Below the pieces are notes generated by a model that was given only the letters and a program-made list of their open reading frames with translations, was not told where the DNA came from and did no database searches. A stretch of 64,000 nucleotides of DNA from Nitrospirae bacterium JdFR-85 (lineage in GTDB: Bacteria; Nitrospirota; Thermodesulfovibrionia; Thermodesulfovibrionales; JdFR-85): positions 1 to 64,000 of the forward strand of contig MTOU01000012.1 of the NCBI GenBank assembly GCA_002011745.1. Reading direction: 5' to 3'. The position numbers and the translations under genes are program-made. Positions 35,930 to 44,733 of the stretch are shown piece after piece; within the stretch, counting starts at the first letter, position 1; every line of letters starts with the position of its first letter.

Positions 35930-37399
35930 TTATAGGAGTTCAAACACTATGCTGTTTCTGTCTTCATAAACCTTCTTGGCATAGGGATCATTTATTAACT
36001 GTTTATAAAAAGAAAGATGAACTCTATCGAGAAATACAAACCTGGAATGAAACTTTTCCTTTATTATCTTTGCTGGCTGCTCTATTTTACCTCTTGTTAT
36101 AGATTTGTATAAGAGATAGAGCTCCTTATCATAGGAATACATATACATTGGGTCAAGGCCAACAATGTAGTAATTTTTGTGATTATAGAAGAATAGAAAA
36201 GGAAAATCATCCCAATCAGCATTAAAGACAATCTCGCCTTCAGAGGTGTGTTCTTCAAGCCATGATGCAGCTCTTTCATAAGTCTTTGGATTGATGGACT
36301 TTTTTATCTCCATTTTTGTCTCTTTTAAATTGTACCAGAGCAGGGGCAAAAGTAACAGACCTGTAACTACCAAATATCTTGCCTTCAGATTTTTACCAAC
36401 GATTAAGGCAGTACTAATGAATACAAAAGGCGGCCAGTATTCAATAAATCTACGGGATTTCATAGTTAAGAGGAGAAAAACTATACTTATGATTAAAGAG
36501 GCATAAGCTTCTGGAGAGAGTCTTTTTGATAGAGGGATTGATAGAATACCCACAAGAAATACTATAAACACAGGTAGTGAGTTTGTCAATAATGACCATG
36601 TATCATAAGGCTTCCATTCAATACCCAGTTGTATGTCAGGAGTTTTAAGAAAAAGGGTCCTATAAATATTATAAAAGAAAGAGGTTATATTTTCAGGAAA
36701 ATAAGGATTTATCACTAAGGCAATAATAATGCTTATAGATGTAAATAGCATAGGCCTCCATTCTAATCTTCGGTCAATTATCCAGACAGAAAAGGTATAT
36801 ACTCCCGATATCAGCAGGATTAAAGGAAAGGCATCATAGAGCCATACAAACAGTATGGAAACAACCAAAATAAGAAGGTTTTTTCTCTTTACATGACAGA
36901 GCAGTATTATTATCAGAAAGGCCAGCGAGAGAGTGTGTACTCTCAGCAGTGATACTCTATAAAGAAAAGGTTGCGAGGAAAGCAATGCACTGATAACCCA
37001 TACTGAGGGGAATCTGATACCTGAGTACTGAAACAGAAGATACATAGCAAGTGATGGAAGTATAGAGAAAAACAAGGCTGCTATTTTCCCACCATTTATA
37101 AGGTCTTCGCCGAAAGTGAAAGGTATAAGAAGATAATGAAACAGAAGGTGATGGTCTCTGAAATATTCTTTGTGTATTGTGAATTGAAGATATGGTAGAG
37201 ATTCTATAAAACCGGTTTTACTTAATAGATAGCTGTACTTTATATGAAAATAGCCATCAAAGCCTATTAACCAAGGTACAGTGAATTGGACAGTAAAAAG
37301 AATTGCTCCAGTAATTAAGAGAAAGAAAAAAAGAGAGACACCCTTAGGTGACCAGGGTGTCTTCCAGATTTTAACTGCTTTCCCATTCAATTTCAACAA
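35930..37399 (-). CDS. GT-C-like multi-pass membrane glycosyltransferase (putative)
   Basis: A 489-residue protein with about ten hydrophobic helices and a soluble C-terminal tail. The first periplasmic loop carries FDGYFHIKYSYLL and then EYFRDHHLLFHYLL, a layout like the acidic catalytic loop of STT3/PMT-type GT-C enzymes. Activity and substrate (probably a lipid-linked sugar) are inferred. The start is uncertain: only TTG codons (37399 or 37390) are available, overlapping the end of the upstream lipoprotein gene, with no visible ribosome site. Confidence 0.6.
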   Translation of the reverse strand: MLKLNGKAVKIWKTPWSPKGVSLFFFLLITGAILFTVQFTVPWLIGFDGYFHIKYSYLLSKTGFIESLPYLQFTIHKEYFRDHHLLFHYLLIPFTFGEDLINGGKIAALFFSILPSLAMYLLFQYSGIRFPSVWVISALLSSQPFLYRVSLLRVHTLSLAFLIIILLCHVKRKNLLILVVSILFVWLYDAFPLILLISGVYTFSVWIIDRRLEWRPMLFTSISIIIALVINPYFPENITSFFYNIYRTLFLKTPDIQLGIEWKPYDTWSLLTNSLPVFIVFLVGILSIPLSKRLSPEAYASLIISIVFLLLTMKSRRFIEYWPPFVFISTALIVGKNLKARYLVVTGLLLLPLLWYNLKETKMEIKKSINPKTYERAASWLEEHTSEGEIVFNADWDDFPFLFFYNHKNYYIVGLDPMYMYSYDKELYLLYKSITRGKIEQPAKIIKEKFHSRFVFLDRVHLSFYKQLINDPYAKKVYEDRNSIVFELL

Positions 37400-38750
37400 C
37401 AGTTGCTATAATTATAGAACCATTCCATATGCCCTTTACCTCTACAGTCACTCCTGGAGCCAGGTCATTACTGCTGCAGTGTTTAAACCAGGCAGTAGAA
37501 ATATCTATCTCAATAGTGTTTGAAGGGGGCACAAAGTGTTCAGCTTCTGTTATTGATACTATAATGGTATTTGTATTAACAGTCTGTACTGTTCCTTTAA
37601 TCTCAACATAGTTTATGCAACCATTGTTGTTACTATTAGTATTCATATTACAGTTCTGATTTCCATTCGTATTTGTGTTTGTATTGGCGTTTGTATTACA
37701 TTCTCCACAGGGAGCTCCTTCAATCTCAATAACAACTGCGGTAAAGACGGCTCCATCCCATGTGCCTTTTATTTCAACCCATTGTCCTTCTGCCAATATC
37801 TCAATACTGCCCTTAATAAATTTGGCACTTGATACATTCACGGTGATTGTGTTAGAGATGGGCACAAAGTGTTCTGCCTCTTTTACGTCTACTACAATAG
37901 TTGTTCCATTTATTGACTGTATGAAGCCTTCCACTTCTGCCATATGTTCAGAGGAAGATGTTTTCTCGATTTTTACACTAATAGCCTCTAAAGTCAGTGT
38001 AGAAGCATCATAATTACCATATACCTCCACCTTCTGTGAAGGTTCCAGCAGTGAAGTATCTGAGCTTACAGCACCTGTGTTTTCATCAAAAACTACAGCT
38101 GTAACATGTAAGGTAACAGTGATAACTACACTTGTATCTTCTATCTGGAGTGTGAAACTCGAATCATTTAGTACCTCGACCACATAGCCTTCTATCTCAG
38201 CATAGGACTGATAAAGATCCTTTAATTCATTCTCAGGTTTAAATATAACTACTGCACTCACAAGCCCCGTGGTAGGATCATAGCTGAACTGCTTTGTATC
38301 AAAATCAAGGGCAAAAGAGGTCTTCCGTTCAGCAATGATTGTAAGAGTACCATGTACATCTATTACATACTGCTCTCCTGTAGTAGCAAACTTTGCATTG
38401 ATAGTGTTACCATTATGGTCAACAAGAACTATCTCATTTTTTACAGTGACTTTAATATCATTGTAAATACCTTCAGGGAGTGTGGTTATATTAAGTAGGG
38501 CCCCAATTCCAGACAGCTCCAGCAGATTGAAAACCTTTCCAACGGTATCCTCAAAAAGTACATATTCGACTCCATCTGTTGATATGGCTGTTATTTTCTG
38601 TATAGTTATCCATGCCTTTGAGTAGTCTCTGCTTATGTCATCTGTTATAAAGACCGAAACTGTACCTACAGAACTGGAAGAGCCACCTCCTCCACAGGAA
38701 AACATTAGAGGAAGGATAAACATAATTACTAAAAGGACTTTAATTTTCAT
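37371..38750 (-). CDS. DUF4382/DUF5666-type lipoprotein with Asn/Thr-rich linker
   Basis: A 459-residue secreted lipoprotein. The lipobox LMFSC is followed by GGGGSSSS. Residues about 30-170 fit DUF4382 (VSVFITDDISRDYSKAWITI). Three or four beta-rich DUF5666-like units follow, two of them with the near-identical EAEHFVP.SNTI motif. Between the last two lies a stretch rich in Asn and Thr flanked by cysteines (CGEC, then NTNANTNTNTN, then NNNGC). It is an outer-surface or periplasmic protein of unknown role. The ribosome site GGAGGTG is strong. Confidence 0.82.
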   Translation of the reverse strand: MKIKVLLVIMFILPLMFSCGGGGSSSSVGTVSVFITDDISRDYSKAWITIQKITAISTDGVEYVLFEDTVGKVFNLLELSGIGALLNITTLPEGIYNDIKVTVKNEIVLVDHNGNTINAKFATTGEQYVIDVHGTLTIIAERKTSFALDFDTKQFSYDPTTGLVSAVVIFKPENELKDLYQSYAEIEGYVVEVLNDSSFTLQIEDTSVVITVTLHVTAVVFDENTGAVSSDTSLLEPSQKVEVYGNYDASTLTLEAISVKIEKTSSSEHMAEVEGFIQSINGTTIVVDVKEAEHFVPISNTITVNVSSAKFIKGSIEILAEGQWVEIKGTWDGAVFTAVVIEIEGAPCGECNTNANTNTNTNGNQNCNMNTNSNNNGCINYVEIKGTVQTVNTNTIIVSITEAEHFVPPSNTIEIDISTAWFKHCSSNDLAPGVTVEVKGIWNGSIIIATVVEIEWESS

Positions 38751-38832
38751 AATTCACCTCCATTTCATAGAAATATATGTTACTTTATTATAAAATAAAT
38801 TATATCAAAAAATAGCCTTAAGGGGTGAGCTT

Positions 38833-41667
38833 ATTAGATCAACACTGGGAATAAAACTACTATTTGTTCTTCTATTAAGTATTTTGTTTTCTTTCAGTAT
38901 TCTCATCTTTTTTATTATCAAAAAAGAGAGAGCTATACTCATAGAATTCAACAATGAAAAATCCTCTCTACTTGCCAGAACTATTACAGAGAGTCTAAAA
39001 GAGGCTATGCTTGAAAGAGATCCATCTATTCTAAAGCGTGTGATAAATAGTCATAATAGTATAGGTGGAATGAAGGCAGCAGTATTTAGTAATAATGGAG
39101 AGCTTGTTTATGGAGAATTTGATTATAGAATACCAAAAGAAGCCTTTACCTCTCCTGTGGAAAAGACTTTGAAGACTGACAAGAGTCTTATCTTCCTTAA
39201 ACCACTTCTTAATGAGAAGAGATGTCAGCCCTGTCATACTGCGAAAGATATGATGAGAGGGGTAGTGGCAATAGAGATCTCTAATGAGAATTTAAGGAAG
39301 GAGTTAGATGAAACAGTAAGAAGAATAGTATTATTTGCTATTGTGGTTGTTGGGTTTAGTGGTTTAGTACTTCTATTTGTTCTGAGGAGAATGGTAATCA
39401 GTCCAATCAATCTTCTCAAGGAGGGTTCTTTAAGACTTAGAGAAGGCAATCTAAGCCATAGAATTAAAGTAATCTCAAAAGATGAGTTGGGTTCTCTTGC
39501 AGAGGCATTCAATCAGATGGCGGAAGAGATAGAAAATGCCCAGAAAACCTTAGAAGATGCTGTTAATAGACGGACAAAAGAGTTGAAGGTTATTGCTGAA
39601 TTATCAACAAATGTCTTCAGAGCAGATCTCCAACTAAATGAAATAATGGCGAGATTTGTTAACTCAACAGTAGATGATCTTGGTTACTCCTTTTGTATAT
39701 TAAGTTTTCTTGACAGAAAGAATGGATTACTGTTTCATAAATACAAAAGAGGAATTGAGAACACCTCTTTTTTAGATAAACTTTCTCTGGAGAGTGATAA
39801 CCCTATTATAAAAGCCTTTTATGAAGTAAAATCTATTATTGAGAAAGCAAAGAATATAGGAATATCAGACAGATATGGATATGTAGCAATAATTCCTATA
39901 GTCTCTCATCATAGGAGCAGATGTAGAGAGATAAACCTTTGCAACAGAAGAGACTGTCCAGCTTTTAATAGTGTTGATGAGAGATGTTGGCTTTTAAAAG
40001 GGGTACTTTGTAATAGCCACAGAGATTTTGGTCCTGCTTCTAATCCTTATGAATGTATCGATTGTGACGCCTTCCCATTAATTGGGGTGCTCATAGTAGG
40101 AGTAGATAGCGAAAGAGAAAAGATTTCTATTCATTCGCTTGAGATTCTTACATCTGAAATAGCCTCTGCAGTAGAGAATTATAGATTGATAGAGCGCCAG
40201 AGAGAGAATATTGAGACTCTTATAAAACTTCATGATATAGCTGTTGAAAGGTTTCAATATCTAAGCATGGAAAAACTTTCAGAATCTATTGTTTCTTCAT
40301 CCATGACGTTATTCTCCAAGTTTGATGCTTCTGTGCTATGGTTAAAGAAAGAAGATGGTAGATTGTATTTAACAAAAGCCTCTGGAATTGATGAAAATAA
40401 AATACCTTCTTCAATCTCTATGGACAGCCAAAATTCTATAGTAGAGGCGATCAAAAGTGATAGGATTGTGGAGGCTTCTGACATAGTCACTTCAGGTCTT
40501 CTGAAAGTACTTGTTGTTCCTCTGAAATTGAGAGACTCTGTTATTGGTTGTCTTGCGCTATTCAGAGAGAAGGATCTTTTAATAAATGAGACTGAAAGGG
40601 TGATGCTTACTCTCTTTGCAGCTCAGGCTGCCTCTTCTGTGTCTGCTGCAAGGATCTATGAGGAGTTAAAAGATGAAAAAGAATTCTCTGATGCTATATT
40701 CAATCATGCAGTAAGTGGCATAATGGTACTTGATAAAGAAGGTAGAGTATTAAAGATAAACAAGGCAGCCTTAGAGATGTTGGAAGTTTCACCAGATGAG
40801 ATAATGAATAAAAAAATTGAGACAGTCTTTCCTGAGTTGAAAAATATGCTCTCTATTACTACAGGAAGTGCTGAGATAGAAATGAAAACCAAAAAAGAAG
40901 GTATAAAGACGATAGGTTATATTAACTCTTATTTGTTTGATAAGAAGGGTGTACAGAAAGGGATTATAGTAATCTTTAGAGATATCACAGAAATTAAGAA
41001 ACTTCAGGCTGAGATAAGGAAAAAACAGCATTTTGAGGCACTTGGTAAGGTAATATCTGGAGTAGCTCATGAGATAAGGAATCCTCTTTTTGCTGTACAG
41101 TCAATGACCCAGATACTTGAAAGAGAGATTGAATCCCCACAACATCAGATCTTTATACAGACAATGCTTAAAGAGATCCAGAGGATTAAAAGACTGGTAG
41201 ATGAACTGCTCTTTTATAGTAGACCTTCAAAACTTCAGATTGCAGAAGTTCCGTTAGAAGTGCTTTTTGAAGAGCTTAAAAGTTATATAAAGACAAAATA
41301 TCCAGAGGTAGATCTGTCAATATCTATACCAGAGCCGATTATATTGAAAGTTGATAAAGACAGATTAATACAGGTTTTCAGGAATCTTTTCGATAATGCA
41401 GTAGACGCTAAGTCTAAGAAGATTAACGTAGTAGCTGAAAAGAGAAACAAAACAGTGGTGATATCCATAACAGATGATGGTATTGGTATTAAGAAGTCTG
41501 ATTTGGATAAAGTCTTTGATCTATTTTTTACTACAAGAAAGGAGGGCACAGGGCTGGGGTTAGCCATATGCAGAAAAATAATTGAGGAGCACAATGGAAG
41601 TATAGAGATTGAGAGTACCGAAGGTAAAGGTACCACCGTAAGGCTTATTTTTAGAATTCTCAACTAA
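38833..41667 (+). CDS. Sensor histidine kinase with periplasmic CxxCH and cytoplasmic seven-Cys domain
   Basis: A kinase of about 944 residues. Order: TM (about 7-28), periplasmic domain with CQPCH at 131-135, TM, HAMP, GAF-like region holding a seven-cysteine block (about 366-415, with RDCPAFNSVDERCWLL and CIDCDAF), GAF, PAS (about 617-735), HisKA with His746 in AHEIRNPLF, and HATPase (DDGIGI, GTGLGLAI). No ATG, GTG or TTG opens the full first TM helix. An ATT at 38833, five bases after AAGGGGTG, fits best; TTG at 38884 would cut the helix in half. It overlaps cheB tail to tail by 4 bases. Confidence 0.88.
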   Translation: MRSTLGIKLLFVLLLSILFSFSILIFFIIKKERAILIEFNNEKSSLLARTITESLKEAMLERDPSILKRVINSHNSIGGMKAAVFSNNGELVYGEFDYRIPKEAFTSPVEKTLKTDKSLIFLKPLLNEKRCQPCHTAKDMMRGVVAIEISNENLRKELDETVRRIVLFAIVVVGFSGLVLLFVLRRMVISPINLLKEGSLRLREGNLSHRIKVISKDELGSLAEAFNQMAEEIENAQKTLEDAVNRRTKELKVIAELSTNVFRADLQLNEIMARFVNSTVDDLGYSFCILSFLDRKNGLLFHKYKRGIENTSFLDKLSLESDNPIIKAFYEVKSIIEKAKNIGISDRYGYVAIIPIVSHHRSRCREINLCNRRDCPAFNSVDERCWLLKGVLCNSHRDFGPASNPYECIDCDAFPLIGVLIVGVDSEREKISIHSLEILTSEIASAVENYRLIERQRENIETLIKLHDIAVERFQYLSMEKLSESIVSSSMTLFSKFDASVLWLKKEDGRLYLTKASGIDENKIPSSISMDSQNSIVEAIKSDRIVEASDIVTSGLLKVLVVPLKLRDSVIGCLALFREKDLLINETERVMLTLFAAQAASSVSAARIYEELKDEKEFSDAIFNHAVSGIMVLDKEGRVLKINKAALEMLEVSPDEIMNKKIETVFPELKNMLSITTGSAEIEMKTKKEGIKTIGYINSYLFDKKGVQKGIIVIFRDITEIKKLQAEIRKKQHFEALGKVISGVAHEIRNPLFAVQSMTQILEREIESPQHQIFIQTMLKEIQRIKRLVDELLFYSRPSKLQIAEVPLEVLFEELKSYIKTKYPEVDLSISIPEPIILKVDKDRLIQVFRNLFDNAVDAKSKKINVVAEKRNKTVVISITDDGIGIKKSDLDKVFDLFFTTRKEGTGLGLAICRKIIEEHNGSIEIESTEGKGTTVRLIFRILN

Positions 41668-42710
41668 GCCCTTTTTAGAATCTCTTTTGCCATTTCATCA
41701 ATAGATACAACTTTATCTACTACACCCCTCTCTATTGCCACTTTTGGCATTCCAAAAATAACTGAAGTCTTCTCGTCTTGTGCAATTGTTATTCCTCCTT
41801 TCTCTTTTATCCTTTTCAAACCTTCCACTCCGTCTGACCCCATTCCAGTCAGTATTACTCCTATTGCACGTGCACCGAATGTTTTAGCTACTGATTCAAA
41901 TAATACATCCACAGAGGGTTTATGTACTGAATCCTTAGGTTCTGGATCAAGCCTCACAAGAATGTCTTGATCTGAAGAGCTATCTTTTTTCAGTTTCATA
42001 TGTATACCAGAAGGTGCGATTAATGCTAAACCAGGCACTATTCTGTCTCCATCTGTTGCCTCTTTTACATCTATAGCAGATAGACTATTCAGTCTTTTTG
42101 CAAGAGACTTTGTGAACCCTTTAGATATGTGCTGTACTATAAGGATTCCGAAATTAATATTCTTAGGAAATTTTGGTAAAAGTACTTGTAAGGCTTGAGG
42201 GCCTCCTGTGGATGCACCTATAGCTACAACATCTACAACTCTGTCGCCTTTTGTAGAATAAAGAGGCTTCTTCTTATCTGTTACCCGAATAGGTTTGCCA
42301 ATAGCGATCGTCTTTACCTTTGTTAATATCTCTGTAGCAAGTTCAGAGAAACTCATATATCCTTTTGAGGATTTATCCACAAAATCCATGGCACCCAGTT
42401 CGAGCGCTTTTAGTGTAAGATCAGCCCCTTCCTTTGTGAACTGGGAAAGCATTAATACCGGCGTGGGTTGTATATCCATTATTCTCTTAAGAACTTCTAA
42501 TCCATCCATCTCCGGCATCTGCACATCAAGTGTTATCACATCAGGTTTGAGAAGGAGTGCTTTCTCAAGACCTTCTCTGCCATTGGATGCAGTGCCTATA
42601 ACCCTTATCAGTGGATCTGCATCAAAGATTCTAAGAAGGGCCTTTCTCACAAAAGGAGAATCATCAATAACCAATACTCTAATCTTATCTATCTTATCAC
42701 TTTTGGACAT
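41664..42710 (-). CDS. cheB: Chemotaxis protein-glutamate methylesterase CheB
   Basis: A 348-residue response regulator plus esterase. The receiver has Asp62 in LDVQMPEMDG. The esterase has the catalytic serine Ser167 in IGASTGGPQAL and a glycine-rich GVILTGMGSDGVEGL near the C-terminus. It removes or deamidates methyl-accepting glutamates on the receptor encoded in the same operon. It starts directly after the cheR stop and is the last gene of the operon. Confidence 0.95.
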   Translation of the reverse strand: MSKSDKIDKIRVLVIDDSPFVRKALLRIFDADPLIRVIGTASNGREGLEKALLLKPDVITLDVQMPEMDGLEVLKRIMDIQPTPVLMLSQFTKEGADLTLKALELGAMDFVDKSSKGYMSFSELATEILTKVKTIAIGKPIRVTDKKKPLYSTKGDRVVDVVAIGASTGGPQALQVLLPKFPKNINFGILIVQHISKGFTKSLAKRLNSLSAIDVKEATDGDRIVPGLALIAPSGIHMKLKKDSSSDQDILVRLDPEPKDSVHKPSVDVLFESVAKTFGARAIGVILTGMGSDGVEGLKRIKEKGGITIAQDEKTSVIFGMPKVAIERGVVDKVVSIDEMAKEILKRA

Positions 42711-43613
42711 TCAAGCTTTATTGTGAATATAGGGATTCTTTCTATACACTATAACACCATCTTTGTACTCAGGAATAAAAAGGTCTGTTTTATGTATAAG
42801 ACTTTCTGCTGAACCTATTATAAGATATCCATTGTCTGAAAGGATATTAAAGAAATTTTGGGTGACCTTTTTTATGGCACTGTCAGTCATGTAAATAAAG
42901 ACATTTCTACAGAATATTACATCCATGATATCAAGTGATTTGAAAGACTCAGGTGAGAGTAGATTGCCCTGAATAAACTGGACATTCTTCTGGTATATCT
43001 TTTTCAGAATATAACGTTCTCCTTTTATATTAAAATACTTTCTGATAAATTCTTTGTCTCCATTGAATGGCCTGAAAGAGTTTTTTGTGTAAATGGCGGT
43101 TTCAGCTTTCCTAATAGCGGTCATACTCACATCCATTCCTATTACTTTTACATCCCATCCCCAGGTAAAGAGTCCGCTCTCCAATATTAATATATTTAAT
43201 GTATAAGCTTCCTCTCCTGAAGAACATCCCGCAGAAAGAACTCTTAAAGTGTATTCTTTGCTACTTGATTTATAATTTTTGATTTCAACAAGAAGTTTTC
43301 TGAACAGATCTAATCTCTCCTCTTCTCTCATAAAATAGGTCTCATTGTTCACAATATGAGATACACAATGTAGTAATTCCTGTCTGGATGGCTCATTGAT
43401 AAGATAATTATAATACTCTCCATAAGATTTGAACCCCAAGATGCTCAATCTATGAGAGAGCTTTGTATGTAGAGTCAGTCTTTTATCTCCATTGATATTT
43501 ATTCCAAACTCTTTCTTTATTAAATCCTTAAGACGATTAAAATCCTCTTCTTTTAGTTCCGGTTCTTTTCTACCAAGCTTCTTCATTTCTGGATTAATAT
43601 TTTTTTGGGGCAA
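42711..43613 (-). CDS. cheR: Chemotaxis methyltransferase CheR
   Basis: SAM-dependent receptor methyltransferase, about 300 residues. The N-terminal helical domain contains HIVNNETYFMREEERL and the catalytic domain RVLSAGCSSGEEAYT and DVIFCRNVFIYM. The start is unclear: TTG at 43613 overlaps the HEAT gene by 20 bases, while ATG at 43586 begins 8 bases after its stop; neither has a clear ribosome site. The receptor in this operon has no C-terminal CheR-binding pentapeptide. Confidence 0.93.
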   Translation of the reverse strand: MPQKNINPEMKKLGRKEPELKEEDFNRLKDLIKKEFGININGDKRLTLHTKLSHRLSILGFKSYGEYYNYLINEPSRQELLHCVSHIVNNETYFMREEERLDLFRKLLVEIKNYKSSSKEYTLRVLSAGCSSGEEAYTLNILILESGLFTWGWDVKVIGMDVSMTAIRKAETAIYTKNSFRPFNGDKEFIRKYFNIKGERYILKKIYQKNVQFIQGNLLSPESFKSLDIMDVIFCRNVFIYMTDSAIKKVTQNFFNILSDNGYLIIGSAESLIHKTDLFIPEYKDGVIVYRKNPYIHNKA

Positions 43614-44724
43614 GTTTTTTTATTGATTTTTCTGCTGCCATTCTCACTTCATCCTCTGGATCATGGATCATTTCATTGAGAATTCTATATGCCTCTTGGG
43701 AGTCAATAAAGCCAAGAGCAAGAGCAACCTCGGTTCTTACTTCTGGATCAATATCATTGTAGAATTCCATCAATGCCTTGTATTCACCTAAGGAAGAGAT
43801 AAGTTTTGCAATTATGAATCTATGGAATCTGCCTGTATCTCGTAGTGCATTAATAAGGGCAGGTATCGCCTCTTTTCCAATTTTTAATATAGCTTCAATT
43901 GCATACTCCTGGAGTTTTTCATCTTCTAAGGCATTTATATAGTAGGTAAGCCCTCTTCTGTCCTCTGTCCAGCAGAGGGCTATAAACGCTGCCCTTCTGA
44001 TTTCAGGTTGGGGAGATTGCTGTAATTTTATCAGAAGCTCTATCCGGTCTTTAAGTTTTTTAATATCAGGTATGATACCCTCTCTAAGAGAGATAGTTAC
44101 TATAGCCTTTAAAGCAATCTCATTGAGATGAGGGTCTTTCAAAATAGGTAGAAGATATTCTATTGAAGATATATTCCCTGATTCTTCTAATGCCTTTATG
44201 ATCATTTCCCTGTATTCGTCTCTTTTGAGGGTTTCATGTAGTACCTTTAATGCTACTTCACCTCCAATATCACCAAGTGCCTTAATTGCTGCCATTGCAA
44301 CCCATGGCTCATCATCTTCTATGGCAATGGCCAAAAATCTCACTGCTTTTTTGTCTCCTATTTTACCGAGGGCTTCAGCAGATAAAGTCCTTACATTTAC
44401 AGAGGGGTCCTTTAGTCCTTCTATAAGTACAGGCACTGCAGAGGGGTCTTTTATATCGCCTAAAAGGGTTGCAGCAAATATTCTGACCTCTTCATCTTCG
44501 TCTTTCATTAATTTTAAAAGTGAGGGTAATGATTTAGAACCCACAATTCTGTAAAATTCCATTGATGCATTCCTGAGAGTATCGTTTTCATGGTCCTTCA
44601 GTGCACGTTCTAAAAAAGGGATATAGAGCTCTTCAGGATACTGAAGAAGTTTTTTTATGATATTGTTTCTCTTCCACCACTCCTTACTATTTAATCCTTC
44701 AAGTAAAGTTTTGATGTCTTCCAT
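43594..44724 (-). CDS. HEAT-repeat protein in the che operon
   Basis: A 376-residue, nearly all-helical protein made of about ten HEAT/PBS-lyase-type repeats (for example VPVLIEGLKDPSVNVRTLSA, AIKALGDIGGEVALKVLHE and ALALGFIDSQEAYRIL). There is no catalytic motif or signal peptide. It lies between the receptor and cheR genes, so it may be a scaffold or adaptor for the chemosensory array; that is inference from position. Its end overlaps the possible cheR start. Confidence 0.85.
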   Translation of the reverse strand: MEDIKTLLEGLNSKEWWKRNNIIKKLLQYPEELYIPFLERALKDHENDTLRNASMEFYRIVGSKSLPSLLKLMKDEDEEVRIFAATLLGDIKDPSAVPVLIEGLKDPSVNVRTLSAEALGKIGDKKAVRFLAIAIEDDEPWVAMAAIKALGDIGGEVALKVLHETLKRDEYREMIIKALEESGNISSIEYLLPILKDPHLNEIALKAIVTISLREGIIPDIKKLKDRIELLIKLQQSPQPEIRRAAFIALCWTEDRRGLTYYINALEDEKLQEYAIEAILKIGKEAIPALINALRDTGRFHRFIIAKLISSLGEYKALMEFYNDIDPEVRTEVALALGFIDSQEAYRILNEMIHDPEDEVRMAAEKSIKKLAPKKY

Positions 44725-44733
44725 GGAATCTCC

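Noticed and set aside
37630-37700. Asn/Thr tract as a phase-variable DNA repeat
   Set aside because: The codons vary (AAT/AAC, ACA/ACG/ACT), so the DNA is not a perfect tandem repeat able to slip in the usual way.
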